From a virus: 30,217 bases of DNA. A program made the position numbers and the translations under genes. Location: the IMG/VR virus record IMGVR_UViG_3300010885_009766, positions 1 to 30,217 of that record. The stretch is one strand, 5' to 3'. The notes beneath the pieces were generated by a model, which did not search any database, was not told where the DNA came from, and was given only the letters and a program-made list of their open reading frames with translations. Positions 7,372-16,813 of the stretch are shown here, piece after piece (the first letter of the stretch is position 1; the number at the start of each line of letters is the position of its first letter).

Positions 7372-9090
7372 TTAGCCCCTTCTAATCGAACAAGTAGCAG
7401 CAGCTTCAATGCCTTTAGATATATCTTCAGCGTCTTTGACCAGCAAATTATAGCCTTCAATATCTTTAGCCAGTTCCTTTTCAATGCCAAGAGTAGCAGC
7501 AAGACTATCTGCCTTTTGTATATGATACTCGATGTCTGCATCAACAGCGGCTATATCGTCTACTTTAACAGACTTTTCTTCAAGATATTTAGTTGCAGCA
7601 ATAGATGATTCCTGATCAGACAAGCGGTATCTGCCAGGTTTATATGACTGCCTGATTGCCTCTTGCAGCCGAGTTAGATCCTCTGGTGCAGTTTGCTTCA
7701 TCATGCTGGTATCGGTAAACCGATTGATGTGTGATACGTCAAACGACACATGATCAGGTGAGTGCTTGGCAGCAGAAACAAACTCTGGCGATGCGTTATC
7801 AACCAATGCCCACTTCATCTCGTCATTGACCATGATAGGCACAGCAGAATAGTTGCCGTCCTGTAATGCCAAAATGGAATCTGTTGCCTTTAAAGCAGCA
7901 CGTTCGTTGTCAAACAGGAATACGTTGCCGCTAGTATCTCTGGCTGGCTGCTCTGGAAACTCACGGCGTAGAATGAACTGCCCATCAGACTGCTTGGCAA
8001 TCTCCATGCGCTCATCACTGCGCCGCTCAATAGTCTTTTGAATCCGTTCTGCTTCTTCAAACGTAGCAAAAACAGTCGGCGCACCATCGTTCTTTAACGC
8101 AATAGCAGTTGTACGGTTGCCATTGGTCACATTAGCAGATGGGCCAAATGCGCCGAGTTGCAAGAACGGAGCAGGGTCGGTTGGATTGATTGGCAACTTG
8201 ACTTCAGTAAATGGTGTCATTGAAGTGCTACTTAACAGACGATCTTTTAACGGGGCAAACTTTGGATCGAGATGCAGGATAGCTTCAACATCAATCTCTT
8301 TGCCGCTCATAGCCTGCGAGATGGCGGTCTTTAACGCTTGTTGCCGAGTAGTAGGATCGAGCATATTGAGCGTTTCGCTCATCTTGCCAGTGGGTTTAGA
8401 GGTGTAGGCTGATCCCCCACGAGATAAAGCGTCTCCGATAGCCCCTGCACCCATGTGCAAGCCACCACCAAACAACCCACCAAAAGCCAGGTTCTCAATA
8501 GAGTTAGACATTTTATAGTCGGCTTGCTCATAGATAGCCGCACCAGCAACAAATGGTTCAATGACAGCCGCGCCAACTGCACCTTCCATTACGCCTACAC
8601 GACCACGCACCATCGCACGACCGACAGCACCGCCAGCATTTTCAAGCAAAGCAGAATATCTAGCTTCTCCAACAACTGGAATAAAAGCAGATGCTATGTT
8701 CAATGGATCAATTAATGACGCGCCTAATGCAGTTGCAAGTTTTGCCGTTGTTGGAAAGAATCCATCAGGACTGCGAGATAGAGTATCTTGAATCCTAATT
8801 TCATTTTGTTTGCGCTTGATTAGGATGTCTAAGGCGGATTGCCTAATTCCTTCTTCTGGAACCTCCAGATCAAACCCATATTGCTTGATCTTTTCCTTGG
8901 CATCAGAGGACGCAATAAGTGGCGAATCCTCATTACGGTAAGCAGCAAACAATTCGGCAGCACGATAGATAGATGGCACAGGGCTGCGGAGCAAAGTTTC
9001 CTCTGCCGTCAAGCCAAGCGCAGTTGATAGAGCCGTAGGCTGCTCTTCAAAGTATGACTGTCTATCAGATAATGCGCCGATGATTGGCAT
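7372..9090 (-). CDS. Internal virion protein, gp16-like N-terminal part
   Basis: A 572-residue protein. After a charged N-terminus, residues of about 115-225 form a series of small-residue and hydrophobic segments (A-L-G-A-S-L-I-D-P-L-N-I-A, then G-A-V-G-A-A-V-I-E, then A-F-G-G-L-F-G-G-G) typical of the hydrophobic core of gp16-class ejection proteins. The C-terminal half is polar and ends in a helical, acidic stretch. It overlaps the gp15-like stop as TAATG. I see no lytic transglycosylase signature (no clear E-S motif), unlike T7 gp16. It most likely sits in the internal core or is ejected with the genome, but an independent virion protein is also possible. Confidence 0.65.
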   Translation of the reverse strand: MPIIGALSDRQSYFEEQPTALSTALGLTAEETLLRSPVPSIYRAAELFAAYRNEDSPLIASSDAKEKIKQYGFDLEVPEEGIRQSALDILIKRKQNEIRIQDTLSRSPDGFFPTTAKLATALGASLIDPLNIASAFIPVVGEARYSALLENAGGAVGRAMVRGRVGVMEGAVGAAVIEPFVAGAAIYEQADYKMSNSIENLAFGGLFGGGLHMGAGAIGDALSRGGSAYTSKPTGKMSETLNMLDPTTRQQALKTAISQAMSGKEIDVEAILHLDPKFAPLKDRLLSSTSMTPFTEVKLPINPTDPAPFLQLGAFGPSANVTNGNRTTAIALKNDGAPTVFATFEEAERIQKTIERRSDERMEIAKQSDGQFILRREFPEQPARDTSGNVFLFDNERAALKATDSILALQDGNYSAVPIMVNDEMKWALVDNASPEFVSAAKHSPDHVSFDVSHINRFTDTSMMKQTAPEDLTRLQEAIRQSYKPGRYRLSDQESSIAATKYLEEKSVKVDDIAAVDADIEYHIQKADSLAATLGIEKELAKDIEGYNLLVKDAEDISKGIEAAATCSIRRG

Positions 9091-11444
9091 TAGTTCATCC
9101 TTGGCAGTGGTGGATTTGGGGTCGTTTGTCTGCCACCAGAGAACATAGGCCGAGTAATCGGATTAGAAAGATCTTCCCAACCCATTTCGAAGAAACTACC
9201 ATCCGCCCGTCGAACGCCAGCCCCTGTACCATCAATCAAACGAAGTCCAAAACGATCATCAGGGATGTTTACCCATCTGCCAAATTCGCGCAAACTTCTG
9301 ATATAAATATCTTTCTTTTCAGCCTCACTCATATTGGTAGCCTGAGCCATAGCTGACGGGGGAACCTTAATGTCATAGTTCTTCAGATAAAACTTCAATT
9401 CGTTTGCTGTCTGAGCAATTACATCTGGATTTTTAACACTTAATGGAACACGAAATGTGTCATGAAACGAGTATTGACTACCAAGTATTTCTTTATAAGC
9501 CTGGTCAACAGCGTCTTTTGGTGACTTTGCATTAGACATTACATACCCAGCAGCAAGGGTTTTAATCGCCCCTTTCCACTGTTCTGCAACGGCTGGCCCA
9601 TCAGCATAGGCAGCAACGGATGACTCAAATGGTTTCATTACTCTCTCTAATGCAACGTTGATTCCTTTAGAGGTCTCATGATTTTCAGAAAGAAATTGTT
9701 TAAGTGCCTTTGTATTTTCTGTTCCGCTCAATTCAGCTAATTTTATCGCAGCAGAGTTCTGTCCAAAACTTTGCATAGTCGCAATGATAGGAGCAGCAGC
9801 AGGAAGGCTAGGTTGTAACTGTTTCATAACGTCAGGCCACATAGAACCCCAACGCGTGGATTCGCTTTGCAACCAAGAAGCAATATTTTGACCGCCTTTT
9901 TTTAATTCCCACTCAGCCACAACACCATCGACAACACCCTTGGGCAAGATCTTGACTTCATGCTCACTAAGTCCAAGACCCATCTGCACTGACTTCATAG
10001 TGTTGCCATACTTTTCCCATGAAGTAGTGCGCTGAACTTCACTTACACCTTCCTTCTGAGTTTCAGCAAAAGCGGCTTTAACTTCTGGAAGATTAGCAGC
10101 AAACGTAGCTGGATCATCAGCAAGCATCTTGTCGCGTGCCGTTGCAACTGCATCAAACCGTTTCAATGCAGCAAGTCTTTTTGCAGTTTCGCCAAATGGG
10201 GAAGAATCTAATTCATCTTTAAGACGTTTGCGTTCTGCATTTAGTTCTGTTGCGGGTTTATATTTATATTCCAACCATGATTCATATGTTTCACGGGAAA
10301 TTTTGATTTTATCAATCAACTCTTCTCCAGCGAGTGGGTTATTTTTAAATATCTTTCTGATCTCATCATCTGATTTCACAACACCAGGTGTAATTGTTTT
10401 TCCTGATGTTAATGCTGCATCATAATTCGCAGGGATTTGACGCAATTCTGCTTGCTGCTGTACTAAATCGCGTTTAGGTTGTGCTTCAAATTCATTTATA
10501 GCACTAGTTAGTGCCTTCTTAATGGTAAGTGCTTCATCTTTATTCGCTGTAAAAAATGCTTCATATTGCCTATTTTGAATCCCTTCAAGGATAGGTTTTA
10601 ATTCATCTTCAGATTTAGCAGTGACAATCTTGTCTATGACAAAACTTTTAAACTCAGCTTGCGCCCATACAGGAAGATTCTTCATTGCCTCTTTGCGAGC
10701 AGCTTTTGGCAAACTATTGAATTGATTTTCTGCTTTAGCATAAGCATCGTCAATCTGCTGTTGCACAGTGTAAATTGCTGCATTGCCACTAATTGTTGGC
10801 CCCTGCAAGAACTGGTCACCATTTGCCATAATGTTCTTGACAGTGTTGCGGTATGTCTCTTCACCAGCCTCAAGAGCCTTTGCGCCCTGAGCAGCAATAG
10901 CGTCAGCAGTGGCCTTCTTGGATGCAGCAAGGAACATCTTGTTGCCGTGCAGCGCAAGATCAGCCTCGACGCTACGAGCCATCACTGGGTCAAACTCTTT
11001 CAGTGCGCCAGAGTAGCCTTTAGCAAGAGCATTAACGCGAGGGATCACATCATTGGCTGATACCCTACCAGCGGCGATGTCATTCTGGATGCGGCCCATT
11101 TCAAGTTCAGCATCAACTGCTACGTTCTTTGCAGCGATACGAGTTGCCGCCTGGTTCGCGGCCTTTCCAAAATAGGTACGGGAATCACCGATAGGTGCAA
11201 CTGGCTGATTGAGTTTACGCGCCTCAGCAATCTGCTCTGGAGTTGGAGCGTTCTCAGCACCATACTTCTCACCTTCAGCCGTAGCAGCAACAGCCGCTTC
11301 TTTGAAGAATGATTCAGACATCTTGTCTAAGACATGGCTAATAGTATCAAGACCGCGTGTAGCCTCACCACGGCTAGGAAAATCTAACCCGCGGATCCCG
11401 CCAGCAACTTCAACACCAACATTCTGATACCGAGGCAATGCCAT
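9090..11444 (-). CDS. Internal virion protein, gp15-like
   Basis: A 784-residue, mostly alpha-helical, Ala/Lys/Glu-rich protein with no membrane segment. T7 gp15 has 747 residues and the same place in the gene order, between gp14 and gp16. Long helices from about 50 to 420 fit a tubular hairpin-helix protein. The N-terminus (MALPRYQNVGVEVAGG) resembles the short beta start of many gp15-like proteins. It would form the middle layer of the internal core and be ejected to help build the trans-envelope channel. The ATG follows an AGGA site, 12 nt after the gp14-like gene. Confidence 0.75.
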   Translation of the reverse strand: MALPRYQNVGVEVAGGIRGLDFPSRGEATRGLDTISHVLDKMSESFFKEAAVAATAEGEKYGAENAPTPEQIAEARKLNQPVAPIGDSRTYFGKAANQAATRIAAKNVAVDAELEMGRIQNDIAAGRVSANDVIPRVNALAKGYSGALKEFDPVMARSVEADLALHGNKMFLAASKKATADAIAAQGAKALEAGEETYRNTVKNIMANGDQFLQGPTISGNAAIYTVQQQIDDAYAKAENQFNSLPKAARKEAMKNLPVWAQAEFKSFVIDKIVTAKSEDELKPILEGIQNRQYEAFFTANKDEALTIKKALTSAINEFEAQPKRDLVQQQAELRQIPANYDAALTSGKTITPGVVKSDDEIRKIFKNNPLAGEELIDKIKISRETYESWLEYKYKPATELNAERKRLKDELDSSPFGETAKRLAALKRFDAVATARDKMLADDPATFAANLPEVKAAFAETQKEGVSEVQRTTSWEKYGNTMKSVQMGLGLSEHEVKILPKGVVDGVVAEWELKKGGQNIASWLQSESTRWGSMWPDVMKQLQPSLPAAAPIIATMQSFGQNSAAIKLAELSGTENTKALKQFLSENHETSKGINVALERVMKPFESSVAAYADGPAVAEQWKGAIKTLAAGYVMSNAKSPKDAVDQAYKEILGSQYSFHDTFRVPLSVKNPDVIAQTANELKFYLKNYDIKVPPSAMAQATNMSEAEKKDIYIRSLREFGRWVNIPDDRFGLRLIDGTGAGVRRADGSFFEMGWEDLSNPITRPMFSGGRQTTPNPPLPRMN

Positions 11445-11456
11445 TTGTATATCCTA

Positions 11457-12071
11457 TTATGCACGAGCCATTGGCGAAGCGAAGCCCATAGCAGCCGGGT
11501 TAGCACTTCCAAATACATCTAGCGCATTAGATGGCGCAACTGATGCAGCACCAAATGGCGCACCGCCAATAGCTGATGCTGACATCAGGCCAGAGAAGAT
11601 GCCGCCAACACCCTTAGCGATACCAGCAGTGTAGGCTTGTTGACCCATCATGCGGTAGATGCCAGCCTGTGCAACACCCTGCTCACGAGCCAAGGCAGCG
11701 TTAGTAGCAGTCATGTTGAACTCACCAAAGCCCTGACCAAATGCATAGGATGTAAGGTCGCTTGCCGAGCCAGAGAACGGATCGACCGAACCAGCACCAG
11801 CACGAGCAGCAATAGCAGCGGCAGTCATGTTAGTCCTTTGCAGAACAGCCACACCCTGCTGCTTGTATTTTAGTTCTTCAGCCTGTGCGCGAAGCTGAGC
11901 CTGTTTAGCCTGAGCATCGTACATAGCTTGCTGCTGGTTACCACTAGCAAATGCTCCAACAGCGGAGGCTATGGAGGCTATAGATCCAACTGCGCTCATA
12001 ATCCCTGATGTAGCAGCGATTGCCGAGCCAGAGACCCCTATTGCGCCAAGAAGTGGTGCTGCTAAAAACAT
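11457..12071 (-). CDS. Internal virion protein, gp14-like
   Basis: A 204-residue protein with a Gly/Ala/Ser-rich hydrophobic N-terminus (about 1-45) that could insert in a membrane. A coiled-coil segment near 48-80 (QQQAMYDAQAKQAQLRAQAE) and more Ala/Gly-rich sequence follow. T7 gp14 (196 residues) has the same size, hydrophobic character and position between gp12 and gp15; it is ejected first and forms a pore in the outer membrane. The gene starts as TAGTATG right after the gp12-like stop. Confidence 0.75.
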   Translation of the reverse strand: MFLAAPLLGAIGVSGSAIAATSGIMSAVGSIASIASAVGAFASGNQQQAMYDAQAKQAQLRAQAEELKYKQQGVAVLQRTNMTAAAIAARAGAGSVDPFSGSASDLTSYAFGQGFGEFNMTATNAALAREQGVAQAGIYRMMGQQAYTAGIAKGVGGIFSGLMSASAIGGAPFGAASVAPSNALDVFGSANPAAMGFASPMARA

Positions 12072-12072
12072 A

Positions 12073-14052
12073 CTATTGCCCCACGCTAACTTTGTAATCC
12101 AAGAAGAGGAGCGTCATCTTCAATGGAATAGGTTGAGTGATAGTGATCGAGCCATCATAGTCGAAGCCAAGCAGCGGTCCAACAGTCTTGAGACCAGTGT
12201 ATTCAGCCACTGGAGAATCAAAAACTGCGCTATCGAATTTCCTGAACTGGACCTCTTGCCCGGCAATAGACGCAGATTGAGTCTTGTAGAACTCAGCGTT
12301 CACTTCAATGATGCGCTTCTTAAATCCACGCAAGTTTCCGCTTTGCAGCCGAGGCTCAACTGGCATGGTGGTAATTTCAACATCGTAGTTTAAACCTACT
12401 TGGTAACTGGTCGTAGATGAGCGACTAAATGTTACAACACCAGAGCTATTGGCTACCGAGTCAGGCAACACCACGCCATCAGCAATGACCTTACATGTCT
12501 TTGCCGCAAGGTTAGCAGCCGTAACAGATGCTGCTGCGCCACCAGTGACTGCATTATCCAATGTCAAAGTGTTATCAAACCGCTCTACAAAGTATCTAGT
12601 GACTGAGTTAATAGTTCGTTGCACAATCACATAGATCGTATCTACATCCACGCCGACTGACTTAAATAGGCCATCAGTGATAAACTCACTCGGCGCAATG
12701 ACTTGCTGTGAGCGCAACATGGAGAAGCACACAATCGACCCATCATCGCCATTAACTAGTAGAAGTTGATCTGATTCGTCCGTAGAAGTGGCCCGGCGAA
12801 TAGCAATATCAGTTGGACCTTTGAGTAGATGTGATGACAGCAACGAAATCTTGTTAGAGACGTAAGCTAACTGGGAGTCTGTAAAGACAAACTCATTCAA
12901 TGCCTTGCCCTGCCTCTGGACAAAGAGCGTACCTGAATCCAAACCCTGCGGCCTGATTTCTTTCTTACAGCCATTTAGCGTTGCAATCTTAACAAAGAAG
13001 TTGCTCGGCGTGATAGGGTCCATTAGGTTCTGGGGTACATAGAACTCAGCACCAGTGGTAAAGAACTGCAAATCACGGCCAGAATAGCAATGCACAATTG
13101 AGTTTAACTGAGACGTATCGACCGTTGCCTCAACTGCATCATCGTCTAGGACAGTACCTGGATCAAAATTAAAGTAGTCCCCAACACGACTACCCCATAC
13201 AGTAGCAGGACGAGACTTAGAACCACCAAAGAATAGACGGCCTTGGTGGAATGTAACAGAACGAGGATAGCCTCGTGTAGCGGACCAAACAACTTCATAT
13301 CCACTTTCTATTTCCCACGCTCCAGAAGCGTATGCTGTGGTTTTGTTAAAAGGAATTTCTGTTTGTGCCGTAACTACAGTTGTAGAAACAAAGCTAATGA
13401 TACGAGCACGACCATACCCATTCGCATCTTTAATCTGAATATATTGGTTAACACTTGCAGCAGAAAATGTTGCAACACCAGCAGTTATGTCAACAGTTCC
13501 ATCTTTAGCACTAACTGTTAGTGTTGTTGCTCCAGCAGTTAGCGTCTGTGTGAACGCATGATAGGGATAATTGTCGATAGTTAATGCGCTGAACGTCCAA
13601 GATGCATCAGTTGCACCACGAACTAATTTCTGTGGAGGCAGATCTTCATGCACTAAGATAAGCGTATCAGCTGACTGCGCCCAATTAAGAGTTGGCAATA
13701 TAGCAGATGTAAGGGTTGTTGCAGCAATATAGTCTAGTCCAGTTGCATTAATGTTTGTAACCAATGCACCATTTTTAAACACATGTATGCGTTGATTGGT
13801 AATAGCAAACATATAACTATCTGAGACGCTGAACTCAAATGGAACTAAAATAGCTCCATCAGAAGCATTAGCTGGCAAATTGTGTAAATATTTGAGACCG
13901 GGACGGCGACGAACTCCACCCTGTGGAATCACCGTGACATTGGTAGCCTTCTTCAAAGCAGAGTAATACTGGGCCAGATCAATACGACCGCGAATAAGCG
14001 GATCGACTTCACCAACCGAGAAATTAGTCTGGATCTGAATAAGGCGGGACAT
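12073..14052 (-). CDS. Tail nozzle protein, T7 gp12-like (tail tubular protein B)
   Basis: A 659-residue beta-rich protein. The N-terminus has a strongly recognisable start: Q-T-N-F-S-V-G-E-V-D-P-L-I-R-G-R-I-D-L (about 8-26), then V-I-P-Q-G-G-V-R-R-R-P-G at about 41-52. These are hallmarks of the podoviral gp12/nozzle family. Later motifs include P-R-S-V-T-F-H-Q-G-R-L-F-F-G-G near 260. T7 gp12 is 794 residues, so this is a compact version. It forms the distal tail tube below the gp11-type adaptor and overlaps its stop codon (TAATG), as expected for partners made in fixed ratio. Confidence 0.9.
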   Translation of the reverse strand: MSRLIQIQTNFSVGEVDPLIRGRIDLAQYYSALKKATNVTVIPQGGVRRRPGLKYLHNLPANASDGAILVPFEFSVSDSYMFAITNQRIHVFKNGALVTNINATGLDYIAATTLTSAILPTLNWAQSADTLILVHEDLPPQKLVRGATDASWTFSALTIDNYPYHAFTQTLTAGATTLTVSAKDGTVDITAGVATFSAASVNQYIQIKDANGYGRARIISFVSTTVVTAQTEIPFNKTTAYASGAWEIESGYEVVWSATRGYPRSVTFHQGRLFFGGSKSRPATVWGSRVGDYFNFDPGTVLDDDAVEATVDTSQLNSIVHCYSGRDLQFFTTGAEFYVPQNLMDPITPSNFFVKIATLNGCKKEIRPQGLDSGTLFVQRQGKALNEFVFTDSQLAYVSNKISLLSSHLLKGPTDIAIRRATSTDESDQLLLVNGDDGSIVCFSMLRSQQVIAPSEFITDGLFKSVGVDVDTIYVIVQRTINSVTRYFVERFDNTLTLDNAVTGGAAASVTAANLAAKTCKVIADGVVLPDSVANSSGVVTFSRSSTTSYQVGLNYDVEITTMPVEPRLQSGNLRGFKKRIIEVNAEFYKTQSASIAGQEVQFRKFDSAVFDSPVAEYTGLKTVGPLLGFDYDGSITITQPIPLKMTLLFLDYKVSVGQ

Positions 14053-14666
14053 TAGAACCTCACGCCAGTAAGACTAAAGTCCTCTATCATTTGATTAGGC
14101 TGGTTAGCACCATCAATGTTCATGGCTTGGCGAAGATAACCACCGCGACCGTTTTCTTGAGGTGTGCCAACAGCAATGGCTTGCCAATACTGACCCTTGG
14201 TAAACTGGTCAGTTACTGGTTCTGCGAAGTGCCAAGCGAGATAGTACTTCAAGATCTGAACGAAATACGAAGGAAGCCTATCTTCTGGCGTGTCGAACTG
14301 ATAATCCGCGTAACATGCTTCATAGTTCGTCAGCACTTTATCCTCGAACACTTCCCATTGGGTAACAGGACGCGCACCGTAGGATGGTGAGTTGAACAAA
14401 GCACGAGGGCCGATGATCATGTCGCCGGGCAATTGATACTCATACCGCCATTCAGAGACGGGAGTGTTCAGAGTGCGAGCGAGTTGGACTTTTTTGAAAC
14501 TGAATGACCACGGATACAGGGTCAGAACAAGAATCTTGATGTCATTGTAAAGGCGATCTGCAATCTGAGCAGAGTCAGAGCCATCACTAAACGACGAAAC
14601 TGGGGCAGCCCCCAGCATAAGTAAAGCATCGTTACAGATTGTCAGCTTGGAATCGCCCGATGCCAT
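14052..14666 (-). CDS. Head-tail adaptor, T7 gp11-like (tail tubular protein A)
   Basis: A 204-residue protein (T7 gp11 has 196). The N-terminus (I-C-N-D-A-L-x-x-L-G, then D-G-S-D-S-A-Q-I) and the W-R-Y-E-Y-Q-L-P-G-D segment near 68-77 are typical of the gp11/gp4-type adaptor ring that joins portal to nozzle. The C-terminal half has the expected Y-x-A-W-H-F-A-E-P helix. It lies directly before the gp12-like gene with an overlapping start, and a GAGG site precedes its ATG. Confidence 0.88.
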   Translation of the reverse strand: MASGDSKLTICNDALLMLGAAPVSSFSDGSDSAQIADRLYNDIKILVLTLYPWSFSFKKVQLARTLNTPVSEWRYEYQLPGDMIIGPRALFNSPSYGARPVTQWEVFEDKVLTNYEACYADYQFDTPEDRLPSYFVQILKYYLAWHFAEPVTDQFTKGQYWQAIAVGTPQENGRGGYLRQAMNIDGANQPNQMIEDFSLTGVRF

Positions 14667-14687
14667 TGGTCACCTCATAAGGGGAAA

Positions 14688-14713
14688 GAGTAGGGAGATT
14701 TCGCCCCCTACTC
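14688..14713 (-). terminator. Stem-loop terminator after the decoration gene
   Basis: On the minus strand GAGTAGGGGG pairs with CTCCCTACTC around a CGAAAT loop (eight perfect pairs, then a G-U and a G-C), followed by TTTCCCC. The inner G-U works only in the minus-strand RNA, which supports that direction. The U run is short, so readthrough into the adaptor gene is likely; partial terminators after the major capsid gene are common in podoviruses. Confidence 0.6.
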
Positions 14714-14723
14714 CTGTAGCATA

Positions 14724-14996
14724 TTAGTCGGTGTCGGTAGCGGAAACGGTCGTGCCATCCGCAATGTCAACCACACCACTCGAATTGCTGTTCACATATG
14801 TGATAACCAGCGAAGGAGTTGTGCTGTCGTACACGAAGATAACATCGCCAACTTTCAGCAACGTCGAAAGCGAATCGAAGTAGCCAGAAGTGTTGATCGT
14901 TGCCTGAGTATCAGCCGACTTGTAGCTGTACAAAGAAGGCGCATTGCCTGCCTTGTTAGCTGCGATGGTATTCCAACCAGTCGATGAAAATGCCAT
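14724..14996 (-). CDS. Small head-associated protein, probable decoration/cement protein
   Basis: A 90-residue, beta-rich, Ser/Thr-rich protein made directly after the major capsid protein, with a strong GGGAG site. It begins M-A-F-S-S-T-G-W-N and has a central L-K-V-G-D-V-I-F-V-Y motif followed by short strands and a D-x-D end, as in a small beta-barrel. The family is common after capsid genes of podoviruses. Position and composition suggest a capsid decoration or cement protein comparable to BPP-1 Bbp16, although similarity to it cannot be confirmed by eye. Confidence 0.6.
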   Translation of the reverse strand: MAFSSTGWNTIAANKAGNAPSLYSYKSADTQATINTSGYFDSLSTLLKVGDVIFVYDSTTPSLVITYVNSNSSGVVDIADGTTVSATDTD

Positions 14997-15012
14997 TGTT
15001 CAAATCTCCCTA

Positions 15013-15855
15013 TCAGGATTCGCGGCAGGTGATTTTGACGATACCTTCATCGTCAATGGCAACCGCACCAGCAGAGAACATGCTGTTCACGAGGAACGAA
15101 GTCTTTTCTGGAACGTAGTTGATCTCGGTCTTCTGAGCCATACCGATACCCATGCCGACTGCATCCTTGTGGAAAGCGTAGCAAGTACGATCCAACGAGC
15201 CGTCAATTGGCAGACCGCCTTCAGCGCGATCACCGAGGGTGACGAACTTGAAGCCGAGGAAGGTATCAATAGAACCAGACACCAGAGCCTGAACCGAGTT
15301 GAAGTCGGTCGAGGTAGTCTGAGTTTCACCGAGCAGACCTTCAAGACCAGCAGCCGAGATAATCATCACACGGCCTTCAGCAGGAACATTGTTCTGATCA
15401 AGCAGCTTCTTGGCGCGGCGAAGTTTAGCAACGTTCAGGTTCGAGTCGGTTGCGCCGATGTCGTTCGAGACGGTCAGCGAAGTCGAAGAAGCAGACAGAG
15501 CGTCGAGGACCAACTGATCCATACGGCGACCGATTGCGTTCGAGACAACCATTACGAGTTCACGGCGTTCGTCGAAGTTTACTTTAGCCTGATGGAAAAT
15601 GTCGCTATATTCAGCAGCATTGTAGTCAGACAAAGTAGCAGTAACCTGAGAATAGGTCACATTCAGCGGGGTTACATCAGTCTGGGGTACACGGATTGTA
15701 GCAGAACCCTTGCCGATTTTTGGGAACTTAACGGTAGAACCTTCAACACCGTTGCGCTCGCGGACCAAACCACCCAAGGAACGCATCCCTTGGAAAGCCT
15801 GTTTTACTTCCGCGTCGAACAGCGTAACAAAGGCGTTTGAGATGCCCTGAGCCAT
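15013..15855 (-). CDS. Major capsid protein
   Basis: A 280-residue protein in the expected place, directly after the scaffold and before the decoration gene. It carries typical capsid features: an N-terminal helix (FDAEVKQAFQGMRSLGGLV), a beta-rich E-loop-like region (about 38-70), a spine helix with R-R-x-D-Q-L-V-L-D-A-L near 130-140, a second long helix (AKLRRAKKLLDQ at about 163-174) and an A-domain-like C-terminus with A-V-G-M-G-I-G. HK97 fold is inferred from family knowledge. It has its own promoter candidate and an AAGGAG site 7 nt before the ATG, which fits high expression. It is shorter than T7 gp10A (345). Confidence 0.88.
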   Translation of the reverse strand: MAQGISNAFVTLFDAEVKQAFQGMRSLGGLVRERNGVEGSTVKFPKIGKGSATIRVPQTDVTPLNVTYSQVTATLSDYNAAEYSDIFHQAKVNFDERRELVMVVSNAIGRRMDQLVLDALSASSTSLTVSNDIGATDSNLNVAKLRRAKKLLDQNNVPAEGRVMIISAAGLEGLLGETQTTSTDFNSVQALVSGSIDTFLGFKFVTLGDRAEGGLPIDGSLDRTCYAFHKDAVGMGIGMAQKTEINYVPEKTSFLVNSMFSAGAVAIDDEGIVKITCRES

Positions 15856-15971
15856 CTGTATCTCCTTGAGTTGTTAATCGCTTTACGGTTAAACGCCGAG
15901 GTTGTCCTAGTGGGCCGCGACTTGAGTGTAAGATCTCCACCTCTTATGCCCGGCTATGTAGGATAGTTATC

Positions 15972-16011
15972 AGGCAGACAGAATATAATCCCATCTGCCT
16001 AATTTTGTCAA
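15972..16011 (-). promoter_or_regulatory. Promoter for the capsid gene with flanking inverted repeat
   Basis: Minus strand: a perfect TTGACA (16006-16011), 18 nt, and TATATT (15982-15987). It lies just after the scaffold stop codon in the 157-bp gap before the capsid ATG. A 7-bp inverted repeat, AGGCAGA (15972-15978) and TCTGCCT (15994-16000), flanks the -10 box, so a protein or an RNA structure could act there. The rest of the gap (15856-15971) holds only the capsid leader and its Shine-Dalgarno site. Confidence 0.6.
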
Positions 16012-16012
16012 A

Positions 16013-16813
16013 TCAACCAAATGCTTTCTGGAAAAGCGTCTCGACTTGGCGGGTATAGTTCTTGTCTTTACCATACCGTTCATCGCCGACCATCGCATAA
16101 AGGTCATCTTTGGACGGCATACCATCAGATGCAGCCACACCAGATGTCGGGATAGACATTTCCCCTGATGCCTGACGGATCTTGTTCATTGCAGACACAA
16201 AGTCAGCACTGGTCGATGCACGGGCAATAGCATTGGTCTCTGATTCACTCAGGACTGTGCGGGACAATTTGCCGAGCCACTGGTTGTTGGCCTGAATAAT
16301 GTCATTAGCGCGTGGACCTAACTTCTTAACCTCGGCCTCACGATTTACTTTAACATTGTCAAACGCTGCACCAGCTTCTTCCAGATAGATCTTGGCAAGC
16401 TCTTCAAATGATTCTTGAGAGATTCCAAGCTCTTTAGATTTGCTGACATACTTCTGGAGAAGGTCATCACCCTCTTCAACACCGATAGACGTAAAGACTT
16501 CCAGATCGTATTTGCCATCTGCTGGAGCCTTATGCTTGCCCTGCGACATTTTAGTCCGCAGTTCCTTGTAAGCAGTTGCCAACTTCTCAACATCTGGGCC
16601 TTCCTTTTCGTCCCAAAACTGTTCTGGGAAAAAGTCTGGGCGTACCCATTCCTCTTCTTCTGTCTCTGTAGTGTCCTCTGCGGTAGGCGCGTTAGGATCT
16701 ACTTCTTTGTGGGAAACAGTTACCTCATCAGGCTTTGCTTCCTCGGTAGTTGCCGTTAACAGGCTCTGGTTGTCGCTGTCATCAGCGGCCTGAGTTGTCT
16801 GTTCTTCTGTCAT
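16013..16813 (-). CDS. Scaffold / capsid assembly protein
   Basis: A 266-residue, very acidic protein (an E/D/T-rich first 70 residues, with a run TEEEE) followed by helical, Lys-rich segments (KELRTKMSQGKHKAPADGKYDLE) and a basic helical tail. This is the usual build of podoviral scaffold proteins such as T7 gp9 (307 residues), which line the procapsid and leave before packaging. It sits between portal and capsid genes and its ATG overlaps the previous stop (ATGA). Confidence 0.82.
   Translation of the reverse strand: MTEEQTTQAADDSDNQSLLTATTEEAKPDEVTVSHKEVDPNAPTAEDTTETEEEEWVRPDFFPEQFWDEKEGPDVEKLATAYKELRTKMSQGKHKAPADGKYDLEVFTSIGVEEGDDLLQKYVSKSKELGISQESFEELAKIYLEEAGAAFDNVKVNREAEVKKLGPRANDIIQANNQWLGKLSRTVLSESETNAIARASTSADFVSAMNKIRQASGEMSIPTSGVAASDGMPSKDDLYAMVGDERYGKDKNYTRQVETLFQKAFG

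Noticed and set aside
6768-7385. 205-codon plus-strand frame opposite the second gp16-like gene
   Set aside because: Antisense, low-complexity Ser/Ala-rich translation, no ribosome site.
14944-15840. 298-codon plus-strand open frame opposite the capsid gene
   Set aside because: Antisense to the major capsid protein; its length follows from the codon use of the capsid gene.
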